Positions 49,853 to 58,239 of a stretch of 64,000 nt of DNA are shown piece after piece. Position 1 is the stretch's first letter; the number at the start of each line of letters is the position of its first letter. Under the pieces are notes generated by a model that did no database searches, was not told the origin of the DNA, and was given only the letters and a program-made list of their open reading frames with translations. This stretch comes from Prochlorococcus marinus str. MIT 9301 (lineage in GTDB: Bacteria > Cyanobacteriota > Cyanobacteriia > PCC-6307 > Cyanobiaceae): contig NC_009091.1 of NCBI RefSeq assembly GCF_000015965.1, positions 558,001-622,000 on the forward strand. Direction: 5' to 3'. The position numbers and the translations under genes are program-made.

Positions 49853-49876
49853 AAATCCCCCAGTAAATCCCCCAGT
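49853..49876. repeat. Tandem 12-bp repeats, left border
   Basis: AAATCCCCCAGT occurs twice head to tail (49853-49864 and 49865-49876). The same unit recurs near the right border of the insertion, in the same orientation. It lies just beyond the stop of the last cassette gene (49915). On the minus strand the unit would read Thr-Gly-Gly-Phe if translated, but no open frame uses it here. Confidence 0.75.
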
Positions 49877-49914
49877 AGATTTTCCCTTTATTTTTGAAAG
49901 ATTTAAGCGTTTCA

Positions 49915-50430
49915 TTAGTATCCAAATACATCATCACATTTATTTTTTGGGAGATCAAAATGATGAGTGTGCCAAAACTTTTTAATTTTAACTTCAAAAG
50001 AATCAGTATTTTTAATGATCTTATTTCTTTTTAGTTTCTTTGTAATTTCCTTCAAGAGAACAAGCATTCTTGTTTCTGTTTCTTCCCTTGTTAATGGATC
50101 TCTGTATATAGAGGCTCTTATATTCTTTTTCTTTAACAAAAATTCATTGCAGTACTTAGTGTAAAGTTTTGATCTTTTTTTTGAGATTGAGTCTTTAATT
50201 CTCTTCTCTTCATTTTCAAGTCTTATCTTTTTCTCTTTTTTTTCTCGTTGGACCTTTCTTTCTTTTAGGCAAGCTTTATATGATAGCTTTGCACTAAATT
50301 CATTTCTTTCAAAAGAAGCTACATCTCTACAATATTTCTTATCTTCCTCATATGCCCCCCAGGCGAATAAATTAATAGGAAAAAGAGCCTGCATTGTTAA
50401 AAGGGTAATGACTAATAAATTTATCCGCAT
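49915..50430 (-). CDS. Secreted Lys-rich protein, unknown function (cassette gene 4)
   Basis: This 171-residue protein has a signal peptide (about residues 1-24, ending PINLFAWGA). A strongly basic, helical middle follows (RKVQREKKEKKIRLENEEKR). Cysteines lie near residues 34, 54, 103 and 165. I do not recognise a family. Its start overlaps the end of the preceding gene by ten bases. It is the last gene of the four-gene unit inside the tRNA-flanked insertion. Confidence 0.6.
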   Translation of the reverse strand: MRINLLVITLLTMQALFPINLFAWGAYEEDKKYCRDVASFERNEFSAKLSYKACLKERKVQREKKEKKIRLENEEKRIKDSISKKRSKLYTKYCNEFLLKKKNIRASIYRDPLTREETETRMLVLLKEITKKLKRNKIIKNTDSFEVKIKKFWHTHHFDLPKNKCDDVFGY

Positions 50431-50804
50431 TGCTTATCTTCTCCAGTTATGCAGTATCTTTTTGACTCACTATTCAGACGTTGTTGACAGGCAATTGTCA
50501 TTAATGGCTTAACTGTTCCTTGCCCAAAGAATTTGTTTTGATAGTGATAACAAATACTCCCTCTTGCTTTTCTCCATTCTTCCCAAAGTTGGTCATTATT
50601 TAATTCTTTTTTTAATTCCCAATCTGACTTTAGTAATCTCTCTACCTCACATCTTGTATATTCTGGAGTGGATCCAGTCTCTACACATTCAAATGGATAG
50701 TTTTCAAAGTAACTTTCTTTCCACCTTTCAAAATCTTTATCCTCAGCATTTACCTCTATAGGTAAAGCGAAAGCAGCTAGCAGTGAGAGTAGTAAGTATT
50801 TCAT
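50421..50804 (-). CDS. Secreted Cys-rich protein, unknown function (cassette gene 3)
   Basis: This 127-residue protein has a signal peptide (about residues 1-20, cleavage near EVNAED). The mature part has six cysteines, in YPFECVETGSTPEYTRCE, GSICYHYQNKFFG, MTIACQQRLN and SKRYCITGEDKQCG, suggesting several disulfides. The family is not recognised. It abuts the preceding gene (one-base overlap) and overlaps the next by ten bases. Confidence 0.6.
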   Translation of the reverse strand: MKYLLLSLLAAFALPIEVNAEDKDFERWKESYFENYPFECVETGSTPEYTRCEVERLLKSDWELKKELNNDQLWEEWRKARGSICYHYQNKFFGQGTVKPLMTIACQQRLNSESKRYCITGEDKQCG

Positions 50805-51400
50805 TAATTACATCTAGGTTTATTCTTCCATACAGGAGAATCACAATTTATATTTCCTTTCTTTCCTTTTTTTGTGGATTCTAAAGACCAATCTTCTATT
50901 AGATCGTTATCGTAAGGATTTAGATTTTTGTCTCTACCGTGAGTATCTTGTGGACCTTGGCTGTTTGGGAAACGGTAATTAGGTATAGGCTTTGCATCTT
51001 GTGACTTAAAACGAACAATTGCTTTTCCAAAATCTCTACCTGCTTTTTTATTTGAAAAAAGGAAAAGAGCAATTTTCTCATTATTATTAGATGAAAGATA
51101 TCTTATGTAGTAATAATATTCTGCGGGCTGAGAACTCCAACCTGCATAACCTTCTGTCTCTCTTCTTACCGATATGAATTGGGATCTATCTATTCCTCCT
51201 TGTCCTTCTACCCACATTGAGCGACCCTGAAATCTTACGCGGCATTTATTTTTTATTTGTCGACACCAAGCATCGTGATAACTTTTTGGTCCACCAGACT
51301 CTATATCCTCTCTAAAGTCTGCATCTCCAAAATCAGATTTTACTGGAAGCACTATTGAGCTAGATACTAATAATAATAATAAAATAGATTTTTTAATCAT
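50804..51400 (-). CDS. Secreted protein, unknown function (cassette gene 2)
   Basis: This 198-residue protein has a signal peptide (about residues 1-22, ending VKSDFG). The mature part contains DAWCRQIKNKCRVRFQGRSM, GQGGIDRSQFISVRRE and an aromatic AEYYYYIRYLSS, reading as a beta-rich extracellular domain. Four cysteines occur, two early and two at the C-terminus (NCDSP and the final RCN). I have the impression that such proteins recur in marine picocyanobacteria, but no name is known. It overlaps its upstream neighbour by four bases. Confidence 0.62.
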   Translation of the reverse strand: MIKKSILLLLLVSSSIVLPVKSDFGDADFREDIESGGPKSYHDAWCRQIKNKCRVRFQGRSMWVEGQGGIDRSQFISVRRETEGYAGWSSQPAEYYYYIRYLSSNNNEKIALFLFSNKKAGRDFGKAIVRFKSQDAKPIPNYRFPNSQGPQDTHGRDKNLNPYDNDLIEDWSLESTKKGKKGNINCDSPVWKNKPRCN

Positions 51401-51897
51401 CTTGCATCAATACACATCGTAAAGAAAAAACGATTTCTACCTGCAAAGCCATCACTAGACTCAAGTTCTAATTCTGCTTCTTGGCATCTTTCCATACTTT
51501 TAAAAGGTATTTTATGAATTGCATTACCTCCCTGACTGACGCTGGATCGCATTACGAGCCATATATTTGCATCTGAATTAATTGAAGAATCTAAGGTTTT
51601 CAAAGCTTCTTCCCTTGCATTTTTTAAATCAATTAAAGCGTTATCTTTATTAGCTTTTAATTCATTTATGCTACCTAATCTTAACGAGTCTAATTCTTTC
51701 AAAAGGTCAGATTTTGTTGATTTGATTTCGTTTAAAGTTTCTTTTCTTTCTTTTTTTAATTCGATTAATGTCTTGGATATTTCAGACTCTGCATCAGTTT
51801 GTTTTTTAAGAGTACTCCAAACTTGACTTGATGCTAAAACAACAATTCCCAAAGTTCCAATGACAGAAAGAGCCTTGTAAAAAAAATTATTTGACAT
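51397..51897 (-). CDS. Membrane-anchored coiled-coil protein (cassette gene 1)
   Basis: The protein (166 residues from the ATG at 51897, 176 from an ATG at 51927) has one N-terminal membrane segment (ALSVIGTLGIVVLASS). A long charged coiled coil follows (about residues 30-100), in which LKELDSLRLGSINELKANKD is typical. The C-terminal 55 residues form a compact domain with WLVMRSSVSQGG and a closing RCQEAELELES...FTMCIDAR. I do not recognise the family. It is the first gene of the four-gene unit. Confidence 0.6.
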   Translation of the reverse strand: MSNNFFYKALSVIGTLGIVVLASSQVWSTLKKQTDAESEISKTLIELKKERKETLNEIKSTKSDLLKELDSLRLGSINELKANKDNALIDLKNAREEALKTLDSSINSDANIWLVMRSSVSQGGNAIHKIPFKSMERCQEAELELESSDGFAGRNRFFFTMCIDAR

Positions 51898-51955
51898 TAG
51901 ATCTATAAAAAGACGCTTATTGCCCATATCTTAGTTCGACCTTAAGATCGAATTC

Positions 51956-52000
51956 AATCCCCCAGTAATTTTTAACAAATCCCACAGTAAATCCCCCAGT
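51956..52000. repeat. 12-bp repeats, right border
   Basis: Three copies of the left-border unit lie here: AATCCCCCAGT (51956-51966, eleven bases), AAATCCCACAGT (51977-51988, one mismatch) and AAATCCCCCAGT (51989-52000, perfect). The short words AATGATTG and TCTATGAC also occur next to both repeat clusters, though in different spacing. They lie upstream of the first cassette gene. Confidence 0.75.
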
Positions 52001-52146
52001 AAATGATTGACTCTATCTGATTGTTTATGGAGGTCTATGACAAGGCTAAGTTTCTATAATCTTTTAAATTTGGCTTTATATCTAGGTTTAAAATAATTCT
52101 GTCTGCCTGTGGTGGAATATGACACCCTATGCAGGTTTTCTAAATA

Positions 52147-52233
52147 CGGAGGGGGTGGGATTCGAACCCACGGTGCCCTTGCAGACACGCTAGTTTTCAA
52201 GACTAGAGCCTTAAACCACTCGACCACCCCTCC
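52147..52233 (-). tRNA. tRNA-Ser (UGA)
   Basis: Reading the minus strand, GGAGGGG at the 5' end pairs with CCCCTCC at the 3' end, followed by a G discriminator; CCA is not encoded. The anticodon arm CTAGTCTTGAAAACTAG has anticodon TGA. A long variable arm follows (class II, as expected for Ser), then the T-arm GTGGGTTCGAATCCCAC. Total length is 87 bases. It is the right border of the putative integrative element. Confidence 0.95.
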
Positions 52234-52595
52234 AGGCAAAAATATTTAAATTTTGACTTTTTAATTATATCAAAAGAAGGTTGAATTTCTGGAAAAACAT
52301 GAACTCATTCTTGTTATAAAAATCTTCAAAAATTTTAATAATTTGGATTTTATTAGTTGTTTGATTTTTTAGGCAACTTTAAAAATAAAAAAAGTTTGAT
52401 ATTGATTAATTGCCTATGAAGTAAAAACCAAAATGATCGTGTCACATAATCATTTTTTTATTGGCAATTAATTAACAAAATTGGCAACAAAACTAAAACA
52501 TCAGTTGAGACATTAATTTGTTATTTACAAATAAAAATAGTAGAATTTTTTGAGTTTATTTCTAAAGCTTTCAGCTTCACTATAAGGATTATCAA
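52234..52595. promoter_or_regulatory. AT-rich gap upstream of the prepilin peptidase gene
   Basis: No gene is seen in these 362 bases. They hold TAGGCAA (52370-52376) and its inverse TTGCCTA (52410-52416), and two direct TTGGCAA words at 52461 and 52481, exactly 20 bases apart (about two helical turns). These could be regulator sites for pilD or for the tRNA. This is inference from spacing only. Confidence 0.35.
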
Positions 52596-53399
52596 GTGGA
52601 AATAATATTGATATATTTGTTTGTAATTGGTTGTTGTATAGGAAGCTTTGTAAATGTAGTAATTTATAGATTACCTTTAAATCAATCAATAGTTTATCCC
52701 AATAGTAGATGTCCGAAATGTAATTCAAGAATTAAATGGTTTGATAATATACCAATAATAAGTTGGCTTTTATTAAGAGGTAAATGCAGAGCTTGTAAGA
52801 ATAAAATAGCTTTTTTTTACCCTAGTATTGAATTATTTATAGGCATTTTATTTTGTCTTAATCTATACTCTCAGCCAACAATTTATAGTCAACAACCTAC
52901 AAATTTAATTATATTTTTGGGATGTATTTTTAGTGTAATTTTATTTACCTTAGCAATATTAGATTTTAAATATTTTTGGCTTCCGCAAGTTCTTACTTCA
53001 GGAGGTTTTGTTTCAGGAATAATTACCTCTTTATATATTGATCTTAGCAATGATCTCTATCAATTTAATTATGTAATTTATACATTACTTGCTTCTTTAT
53101 TAGGTTTTACATTTTTTAATTTATTAAGTCGTATAGGTAAAAAAATTTATAATAAACCCGTAATTGGAGGAGGGGATGCGAAACTAGGTGCCATGATTGG
53201 TTCTTGGTTAGGTATACAGGGATTATTTATATCTATATGGTTAGCATTTATATCGGCTGGTATTTTTGTGATTGTAGGTTTAATTTTTAAAAAAATAAAA
53301 AGGAATCAAAAAATACCTTTTGGGATTTTTTTAGCTTTGTCTGGATTGCTTGTTTGGTACTTTGGCAATGAGATATTTTTAGATATATTATTTTTATAA
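52596..53399 (+). CDS. pilD: Prepilin peptidase (A24 family, PilD-like)
   Basis: PilD cleaves the leader of type IV prepilins and methylates the new N-terminus. The 267-residue membrane protein has the N-terminal methylase domain with two CxxC pairs (CPKCNSRIKWFDNIPIISWL and CRACK). The catalytic aspartates are in LDFKYFWLP and in GGGDAKLGAMIGSWLG, the GxGDxKL motif, near residue 190. About seven hydrophobic segments are present. The start is GTG at 52596. It converges on pilC. Confidence 0.93.
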   Translation: MEIILIYLFVIGCCIGSFVNVVIYRLPLNQSIVYPNSRCPKCNSRIKWFDNIPIISWLLLRGKCRACKNKIAFFYPSIELFIGILFCLNLYSQPTIYSQQPTNLIIFLGCIFSVILFTLAILDFKYFWLPQVLTSGGFVSGIITSLYIDLSNDLYQFNYVIYTLLASLLGFTFFNLLSRIGKKIYNKPVIGGGDAKLGAMIGSWLGIQGLFISIWLAFISAGIFVIVGLIFKKIKRNQKIPFGIFLALSGLLVWYFGNEIFLDILFL

Positions 53400-53412
53400 A
53401 TTATACAAGGAT

Positions 53413-54774
53413 TTACCCCACAGTAGACATCATACTGAACATAGGTAAATACATAGCAATTAGAATGATTCCTACAAAAACAGCTACGAATATAATCATT
53501 AAAGGTTCCATTATTGAAGTTAAGCTTTTGACGCTTGAAGAGACTTCATCTTCATAAAAATCAGCTAGTTTTGTAATCATTTCACTTAGCTCACCTGTCT
53601 CTTCTCCTATCCTAAACATTGATGTAAACATTACTGGAATTACGGACTCTTTATCAAAAGCTTTGTGCATGGGATTACCTGCTTGGATATCGTAATAAGC
53701 ATTTTCTATGATCCTGGTAAAAATCCTATTTTTCAAAGTTTTCTTAGCGATTGTTAAAGACTCTAAAATTGGAACCCCTGCACTATTTAATGAAGATAAG
53801 GTTCTTGAAAAATTTGCTAAACATGATTTTGTTACTAAGTCTTTTGTGATAGGTAATTGGAGAAGAGTTTTGTCATACCACCAAATAACTGAAGATCTAC
53901 TTGATAAATATTTATAAAAAAGATAAATAGCAAACCCAGATGGAACTGCTTTGAAATAAAATTCAATTGTTCTTAGTTGATCTGATAAGTTAATTAAAAA
54001 TTGAGTAATCCCAGGCAATGGGGCCCCTGATTGATCATAAATATCTACAAAAATTGGAATAACAAAAAGCATCATTATAAAAACTATTACTACTGTAAGT
54101 ATCGCTATAGCTGAAGGATATGCTAAAGCGCTTTTTATCTGACCCTTGATTTTTGCAAGACTTTCTAATAATTTTGCTTGGCGATCTAAAGTGTTTGGCA
54201 ATAATCCAGCAGTTTCTCCGGCGCTTACAAGCGCTCGATACATTTCATTAAATACTTCTGGATATTTATCTAACATTTCAGACATGGTGGAACCTTTGCT
54301 TATGCCTGAGGCTATCTCTTTAAATGAGTATCTTATGGATATATTTTCAGATGTATCTGCAATTATGTTTAGGGATTCTAATAAAGGTAACCCTGTTCTA
54401 ATCATCGAAGAAAGCTGTTTTGTTGCAACTGCTAAATCTTTTATTGGAGGACTTTTTAATTTTCTTCCCTCCATTAACCTTGGCTTTAATATCTTTTTTT
54501 TATTTCTTAGTGAAGTCATGTCACCCTCGATAAATTCTTTTCTTTCTTGTATTTTCAATTCGACGTAAGTTTTCAAAATTGAAAGTTTATTTTTTTCTTT
54601 TTTTCTTAAATTTTGATTTTTTGCAGGTATAGGTATAACGTTTTTATATTTTTGAGTGATTCTCGCGTTTTTATGTTCTGGAATTCTATTTGGATTATTA
54701 AGCACTTTTCTTTTATGCCTAGCTTTTTGCATAAGCCTTCTTAATTTTGCGTTTTCGATGTATCTATAATCCAC
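53413..54774 (-). CDS. pilC: Type IV pilus inner-membrane platform protein PilC
   Basis: PilC is the platform on which the PilB and PilT motors act. The 453-residue protein has a basic N-terminal extension of about 115 residues, then two T2SS-F domains with paired motifs KEIASGISKGSTMSEMLDKY and AYYDIQAGNPMHKAF. A membrane segment follows each domain (AILTVVIVFIMMLFVIPIFV and a final IIFVAVFVGIILIAMYLPMF). It lies 32 bases downstream of pilT. The N-terminal extension is longer and more charged than usual. Confidence 0.92.
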   Translation of the reverse strand: MDYRYIENAKLRRLMQKARHKRKVLNNPNRIPEHKNARITQKYKNVIPIPAKNQNLRKKEKNKLSILKTYVELKIQERKEFIEGDMTSLRNKKKILKPRLMEGRKLKSPPIKDLAVATKQLSSMIRTGLPLLESLNIIADTSENISIRYSFKEIASGISKGSTMSEMLDKYPEVFNEMYRALVSAGETAGLLPNTLDRQAKLLESLAKIKGQIKSALAYPSAIAILTVVIVFIMMLFVIPIFVDIYDQSGAPLPGITQFLINLSDQLRTIEFYFKAVPSGFAIYLFYKYLSSRSSVIWWYDKTLLQLPITKDLVTKSCLANFSRTLSSLNSAGVPILESLTIAKKTLKNRIFTRIIENAYYDIQAGNPMHKAFDKESVIPVMFTSMFRIGEETGELSEMITKLADFYEDEVSSSVKSLTSIMEPLMIIFVAVFVGIILIAMYLPMFSMMSTVG

Positions 54775-54806
54775 AATTATTTTGTAGTATTTAAGTTCAT
54801 ATCAAT

Positions 54807-55880
54807 TTATGTTGGCATCTCAGAATTAATTTCTTCAAGCAAACCTTTCAAAACATTTGGCCTATTACATTTATATAAGGCTTCGTCAGTGGTAATTGCA
54901 CTTTTAGATACAAGTTCAGATAAACATTGTTCTAAAGTTTGCATTCCAAATTTTCCTCCTATTTGTAGTTGAGAATAAACTTGCGATGCTTTTGCTTCCC
55001 TAATTAAATTAGCAATAGCATTATTGTTAACTAATATTTCTGCTGCTAGGCATCTTTTATTATCAATAGTTTTACATAATGTTTGCGAAATTACACCAAT
55101 TAAAGATGAAGATAGTTGAACTCTAATTTGCATTTGCTGAGATGTTGGGAAGACATCAATTATTCTGTCTATTGTTTGAGAGGCTGATGCCGTGTGTAAA
55201 GTCCCTAATACTAAATGGCCAGTTTCTGCTGCAGTAATGGCTAAGCTTATTGTCTCCAGATCCCTCATTTCACCAACTAATATAATATCAGGATCTTCTC
55301 TTAGTGCTGACCTTAATGCATTTGAAAAGGAAATAGTATCTTCTCCAACTTCTCTTTGTCTTACTAAACAATTTTTATTGTTATAGATGAATTCAATTGG
55401 GTCTTCAATAGTTAATATGTGGTGTGCAAAATTTGTATTAATCCAGTCAATCCCACTTGCTAGTGTCGTCGTTTTCCCAGATCCAGTTGGACCAGTTACA
55501 AGCATTAAACCTCTTGGTCTACTTAAAAGTTGTTGAACACTATCAGGGAGACCTATTTTTGAAAAACTTGGAATTTCAGTATTGAGTGCTCTCATAACAC
55601 ATGAAATCTTACCCCTGTCTATAAATATGTTCATCCTAAATCTCGCAATCCCCTCTAAGCCATAACTACAATCGAGTTCTTTTTCCTTATCAAATTTTGC
55701 AAGCTTTTCATTGCCTAAAATTTGAGTAAGATCTGCTCTCAATTCTTTACTTGTATATTGTTCGCTTGATGCTGGTAAAATTTGTCCTTGAATTCTAAAA
55801 AAAGGATAGCTGTCTCCTGTTAAATGCAGGTCAGAACCATTTCTTTTTACTAACTCTGACATGAGATTAGTTAATTTCAT
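54807..55880 (-). CDS. pilT: Type IV pilus retraction ATPase PilT
   Basis: PilT depolymerises the pilus and powers retraction, twitching and DNA uptake. The 357-residue protein has the Walker A motif VTGPTGSGKTTTLAS near residue 130, the Asp box, and Walker B in DIILVGEMRDLETISLAI near residue 205. The His box is GHLVLGTLHTASASQTIDRI. Length is normal. Its start overlaps pilB's stop by four bases; the order pilB-pilT-pilC is the usual one in cyanobacteria. Confidence 0.94.
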   Translation of the reverse strand: MKLTNLMSELVKRNGSDLHLTGDSYPFFRIQGQILPASSEQYTSKELRADLTQILGNEKLAKFDKEKELDCSYGLEGIARFRMNIFIDRGKISCVMRALNTEIPSFSKIGLPDSVQQLLSRPRGLMLVTGPTGSGKTTTLASGIDWINTNFAHHILTIEDPIEFIYNNKNCLVRQREVGEDTISFSNALRSALREDPDIILVGEMRDLETISLAITAAETGHLVLGTLHTASASQTIDRIIDVFPTSQQMQIRVQLSSSLIGVISQTLCKTIDNKRCLAAEILVNNNAIANLIREAKASQVYSQLQIGGKFGMQTLEQCLSELVSKSAITTDEALYKCNRPNVLKGLLEEINSEMPT

Positions 55881-57583
55881 AATTCTTCAGATTGAGTGTC
55901 ATTGAGTAAGCAAACACGTTCAACTTCTTCAATTGTAGTAAGTTCATTTCTTACTAAATCCATACCATATTTTAGTAAACTTCTTCCATTTTTTTCAAAA
56001 GCACGTTCTCTTATTTGATCTGCATTGGATTGCTTCATTATTAAATCTCTAATCGAGTCATTAACTTTCATTACTTCATAGATACCAACTCTTCCTTTAT
56101 AGCCACTTCCGTTGCATACGGGGCAGCCTTTATTTGTTTTGTTTAAGAATCTTGCTTTTTCTACTCCTAAAGAAAATGCTAAATGATTTTCATGTGCGTT
56201 TATTTTTTTTAATTCACTACAAGATTTGCAAACTTTTCTAACTAATCTTTGAGCAACAACTCCTATGATTGAGGCCCCAATAAGATAAGGTGGGATTTCC
56301 ATTTCAGCAAGTCTTGTAATTGCTGTTGCAGTATCATTAGCATGCAACGTTGTGAAAACCATGTGACCAGTTAATGCCGCTTCCATTGCGGCTTGAGCTG
56401 TTTCTTTATCTCTAGTTTCTCCCACTAAAATAATATCTGGGTCTTGCCTCATTAAAGACCTTAAAGCTCTCGAAAAATCAAGTCCCTTTTCTCTAATTAC
56501 TTGAACTTGATGAATGCCATCAAGTGTATATTCTACTGGGTCTTCAACCGTACTTATATTTACTCCTGGTTTATTAAGGTCACTCAACATAGAATATAAA
56601 GTTGTTGATTTGCCGCTACCGGTCGGTCCAACTACAATCACAATTCCATATGGAGATTTAGACATATTTTTTATTAAACTTAATTCATCATTTTCTGTAA
56701 TTAATTTTGAAAGGTTAAGTACAGAATTATCACTCTCAAGTGCCCTAAGCACAACTTTTTCTCCCCATCTTCCAGGCAATGTGCTTACTCTAAAGTCAGA
56801 TCTTCTTCCTCTTAACAGACATCTTATTCTCCCATCTTGGGGTAACCTTTTTTCAGATATATCTAGCTTACTCATTATCTTAATCCTACTAATTATTGGG
56901 TTTACATGTGATTTTGGAAACGCAAAAGCCTCTTTTAAAACTCCATCAATTCTATATCTTATCCTTAAGCGATCCTCTAAAGGTTCTGCATGAATATCTG
57001 ATCCCTTTAATGTGAAACATTTACTTAAAATTGAGGCTACACCGGCAATTACGGGATCATTAGATGCAGTAAGTTCTTCCCCAAATAAAATATCATTATC
57101 CATTTCTGAATCGTCACCAATATTTGCCTGAGCCAACTTAATAAGTGCTTCATCATTAGCATCATCAATTAGTTCTATGTCCTCATTAATAGAGGATTCA
57201 TTTGAGTTTTGAATATTGTATTGAATACTCTCTGTGTTTGACTCTTCAAAATAATTGATATATTCATCATTAAGTACATTTTCTTCTACATCATTAATTT
57301 TTTCTAAAGTTTGATTTTGATTTGAACTTTTTTGAATTTTTTCAACTGATGTGTCATGATTATTCTCAAACCAAGTTTCCCATTCTAAAGATGTAATTTG
57401 TTTTAAGGAAACTTTTAAATTATATTCACTTTCAATAGTTTTGATAACTTTTTTTACTTTAATATAATCTAAATTCATTGCTCCTAAATCTAAAGTTTCC
57501 TCGCCAATTTCAATAACTATTATCCCTGCATCTTCACATAATTCAGGCGTGAGAAATTTACTTATTTCATTAGTATCAATCAT
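55877..57583 (-). CDS. pilB: Type IV pilus extension ATPase PilB
   Basis: PilB hydrolyses ATP to extend the pilus. The 568-residue protein has Walker A in VGPTGSGKSTTLYSML (about residue 320) and Walker B in DIILVGETRDKETAQAAMEA. The tetracysteine metal site is in CKSCSELKK and CPVCNGSGYKGRVGIYEV near residues 455-500. The N-terminal 150 residues are acidic and asparagine-rich and fit the domain that contacts PilM or the platform only loosely. It is the first gene of pilB-pilT-pilC and is divergent from the PilP-like gene. Confidence 0.94.
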   Translation of the reverse strand: MIDTNEISKFLTPELCEDAGIIVIEIGEETLDLGAMNLDYIKVKKVIKTIESEYNLKVSLKQITSLEWETWFENNHDTSVEKIQKSSNQNQTLEKINDVEENVLNDEYINYFEESNTESIQYNIQNSNESSINEDIELIDDANDEALIKLAQANIGDDSEMDNDILFGEELTASNDPVIAGVASILSKCFTLKGSDIHAEPLEDRLRIRYRIDGVLKEAFAFPKSHVNPIISRIKIMSKLDISEKRLPQDGRIRCLLRGRRSDFRVSTLPGRWGEKVVLRALESDNSVLNLSKLITENDELSLIKNMSKSPYGIVIVVGPTGSGKSTTLYSMLSDLNKPGVNISTVEDPVEYTLDGIHQVQVIREKGLDFSRALRSLMRQDPDIILVGETRDKETAQAAMEAALTGHMVFTTLHANDTATAITRLAEMEIPPYLIGASIIGVVAQRLVRKVCKSCSELKKINAHENHLAFSLGVEKARFLNKTNKGCPVCNGSGYKGRVGIYEVMKVNDSIRDLIMKQSNADQIRERAFEKNGRSLLKYGMDLVRNELTTIEEVERVCLLNDTQSEEL

Positions 57584-57753
57584 ATTTTTTCACTATGAAT
57601 TGTTTTTGAGAGCTGAAAAAATTTAATACAAAGAAATCCTAATTTAAATATAGACATATAATAAGGATTAATAGTACTTTATTTCAAAATGAAGCTATAA
57701 TTTTTATTAGTCGTCTAGATAAATATATTTTTCAACAGTTTTTTTTCGGATCA
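57584..57753. promoter_or_regulatory. Divergent promoter region between pilB and the pilP-pilQ genes
   Basis: These 170 AT-rich bases separate two divergently transcribed pilus gene sets and must contain promoters for both. Several TATAAT-like words are seen (for example near 57655 on either strand), but no single pair of -35 and -10 boxes is convincing. Confidence 0.4.
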
Positions 57754-58239
57754 ATGAAAAATTTTCTTTTTGAAACACTGAATAAAAATATTTTATTAAT
57801 AATATTGGCTTATTTGTTTTGCCAAGGATCAATTCTTAATGCACAAGAAAAAAAAATACATTCACTTCCCATAAAAAAAGAATCTATACAACCCGATAAA
57901 TCTACGAAAGATCTCATTCCGATGCCCTCAGGAGATATCAATACTTCTTCAACCAAAGTTAATTTCAATAGAAATCCTTTTCAAGAACCTTTAAAAACTG
58001 AATTTCCAACAATAGAAAATTTATATTCAACTTTAAAATTCAGAGGATTAGCACATTCAGATAATAAGCTTTTTGCCATCATTGAAACAGACAGTAATCA
58101 AAAATTTTATAAGGTTGGAGATTATCTTGATAATGGATTTGTGATTCAATTTATTTCATTAGATAATGTAACTGTTGATATCTCAAATGGATCTAAAAAT
58201 TACAGACTTTCTTTAGTAGATATTGAGAAACTAATATGA
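57754..58239 (+). CDS. PilP/GspC-like protein
   Basis: This 161-residue protein has an N-terminal membrane segment or signal (about residues 12-30, LLIILAYLFCQGSILN) and a proline-rich linker. The C-terminal domain (about 75-160) has the pattern of the homology region of PilP or GspC: RNPFQEP, LKFRGLAHSDNKLFAIIETD, KVGDYLDNGFVIQFISL. PilP links the inner-membrane PilMNO complex to the secretin. Position at the front of the operon rather than after pilO is unusual. Its stop overlaps pilM's start by four bases. Confidence 0.7.
   Translation: MKNFLFETLNKNILLIILAYLFCQGSILNAQEKKIHSLPIKKESIQPDKSTKDLIPMPSGDINTSSTKVNFNRNPFQEPLKTEFPTIENLYSTLKFRGLAHSDNKLFAIIETDSNQKFYKVGDYLDNGFVIQFISLDNVTVDISNGSKNYRLSLVDIEKLI

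Larger units (their letters stand above)
49773..52162. mobile_element. Putative small integrative element at tRNA-Ser
   Basis: A 17-base sequence at 49773-49789 repeats the 3' end of the tRNA-Ser gene (52146-52162) with 16 of 17 bases identical, in the same orientation. Between the copies lie four overlapping minus-strand genes and twelve-base repeats near both borders. An intact tRNA on one side and a partial copy of its 3' end on the other is the standard product of site-specific integration into a tRNA gene. No integrase gene is present, so this is a remnant or an element mobilised in trans. Tycheposons of Prochlorococcus are known to use tRNA genes in this way. Confidence 0.6.

Noticed and set aside
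52054-52239. Open frame of 61 codons on the minus strand
   Set aside because: It reads straight through the tRNA-Ser gene; such frames over Ser tRNAs are a common artefact.
56514-56993. Open frame of 159 codons on the plus strand
   Set aside because: It lies wholly opposite pilB across its conserved ATPase domain, and its codons are dictated by that gene.
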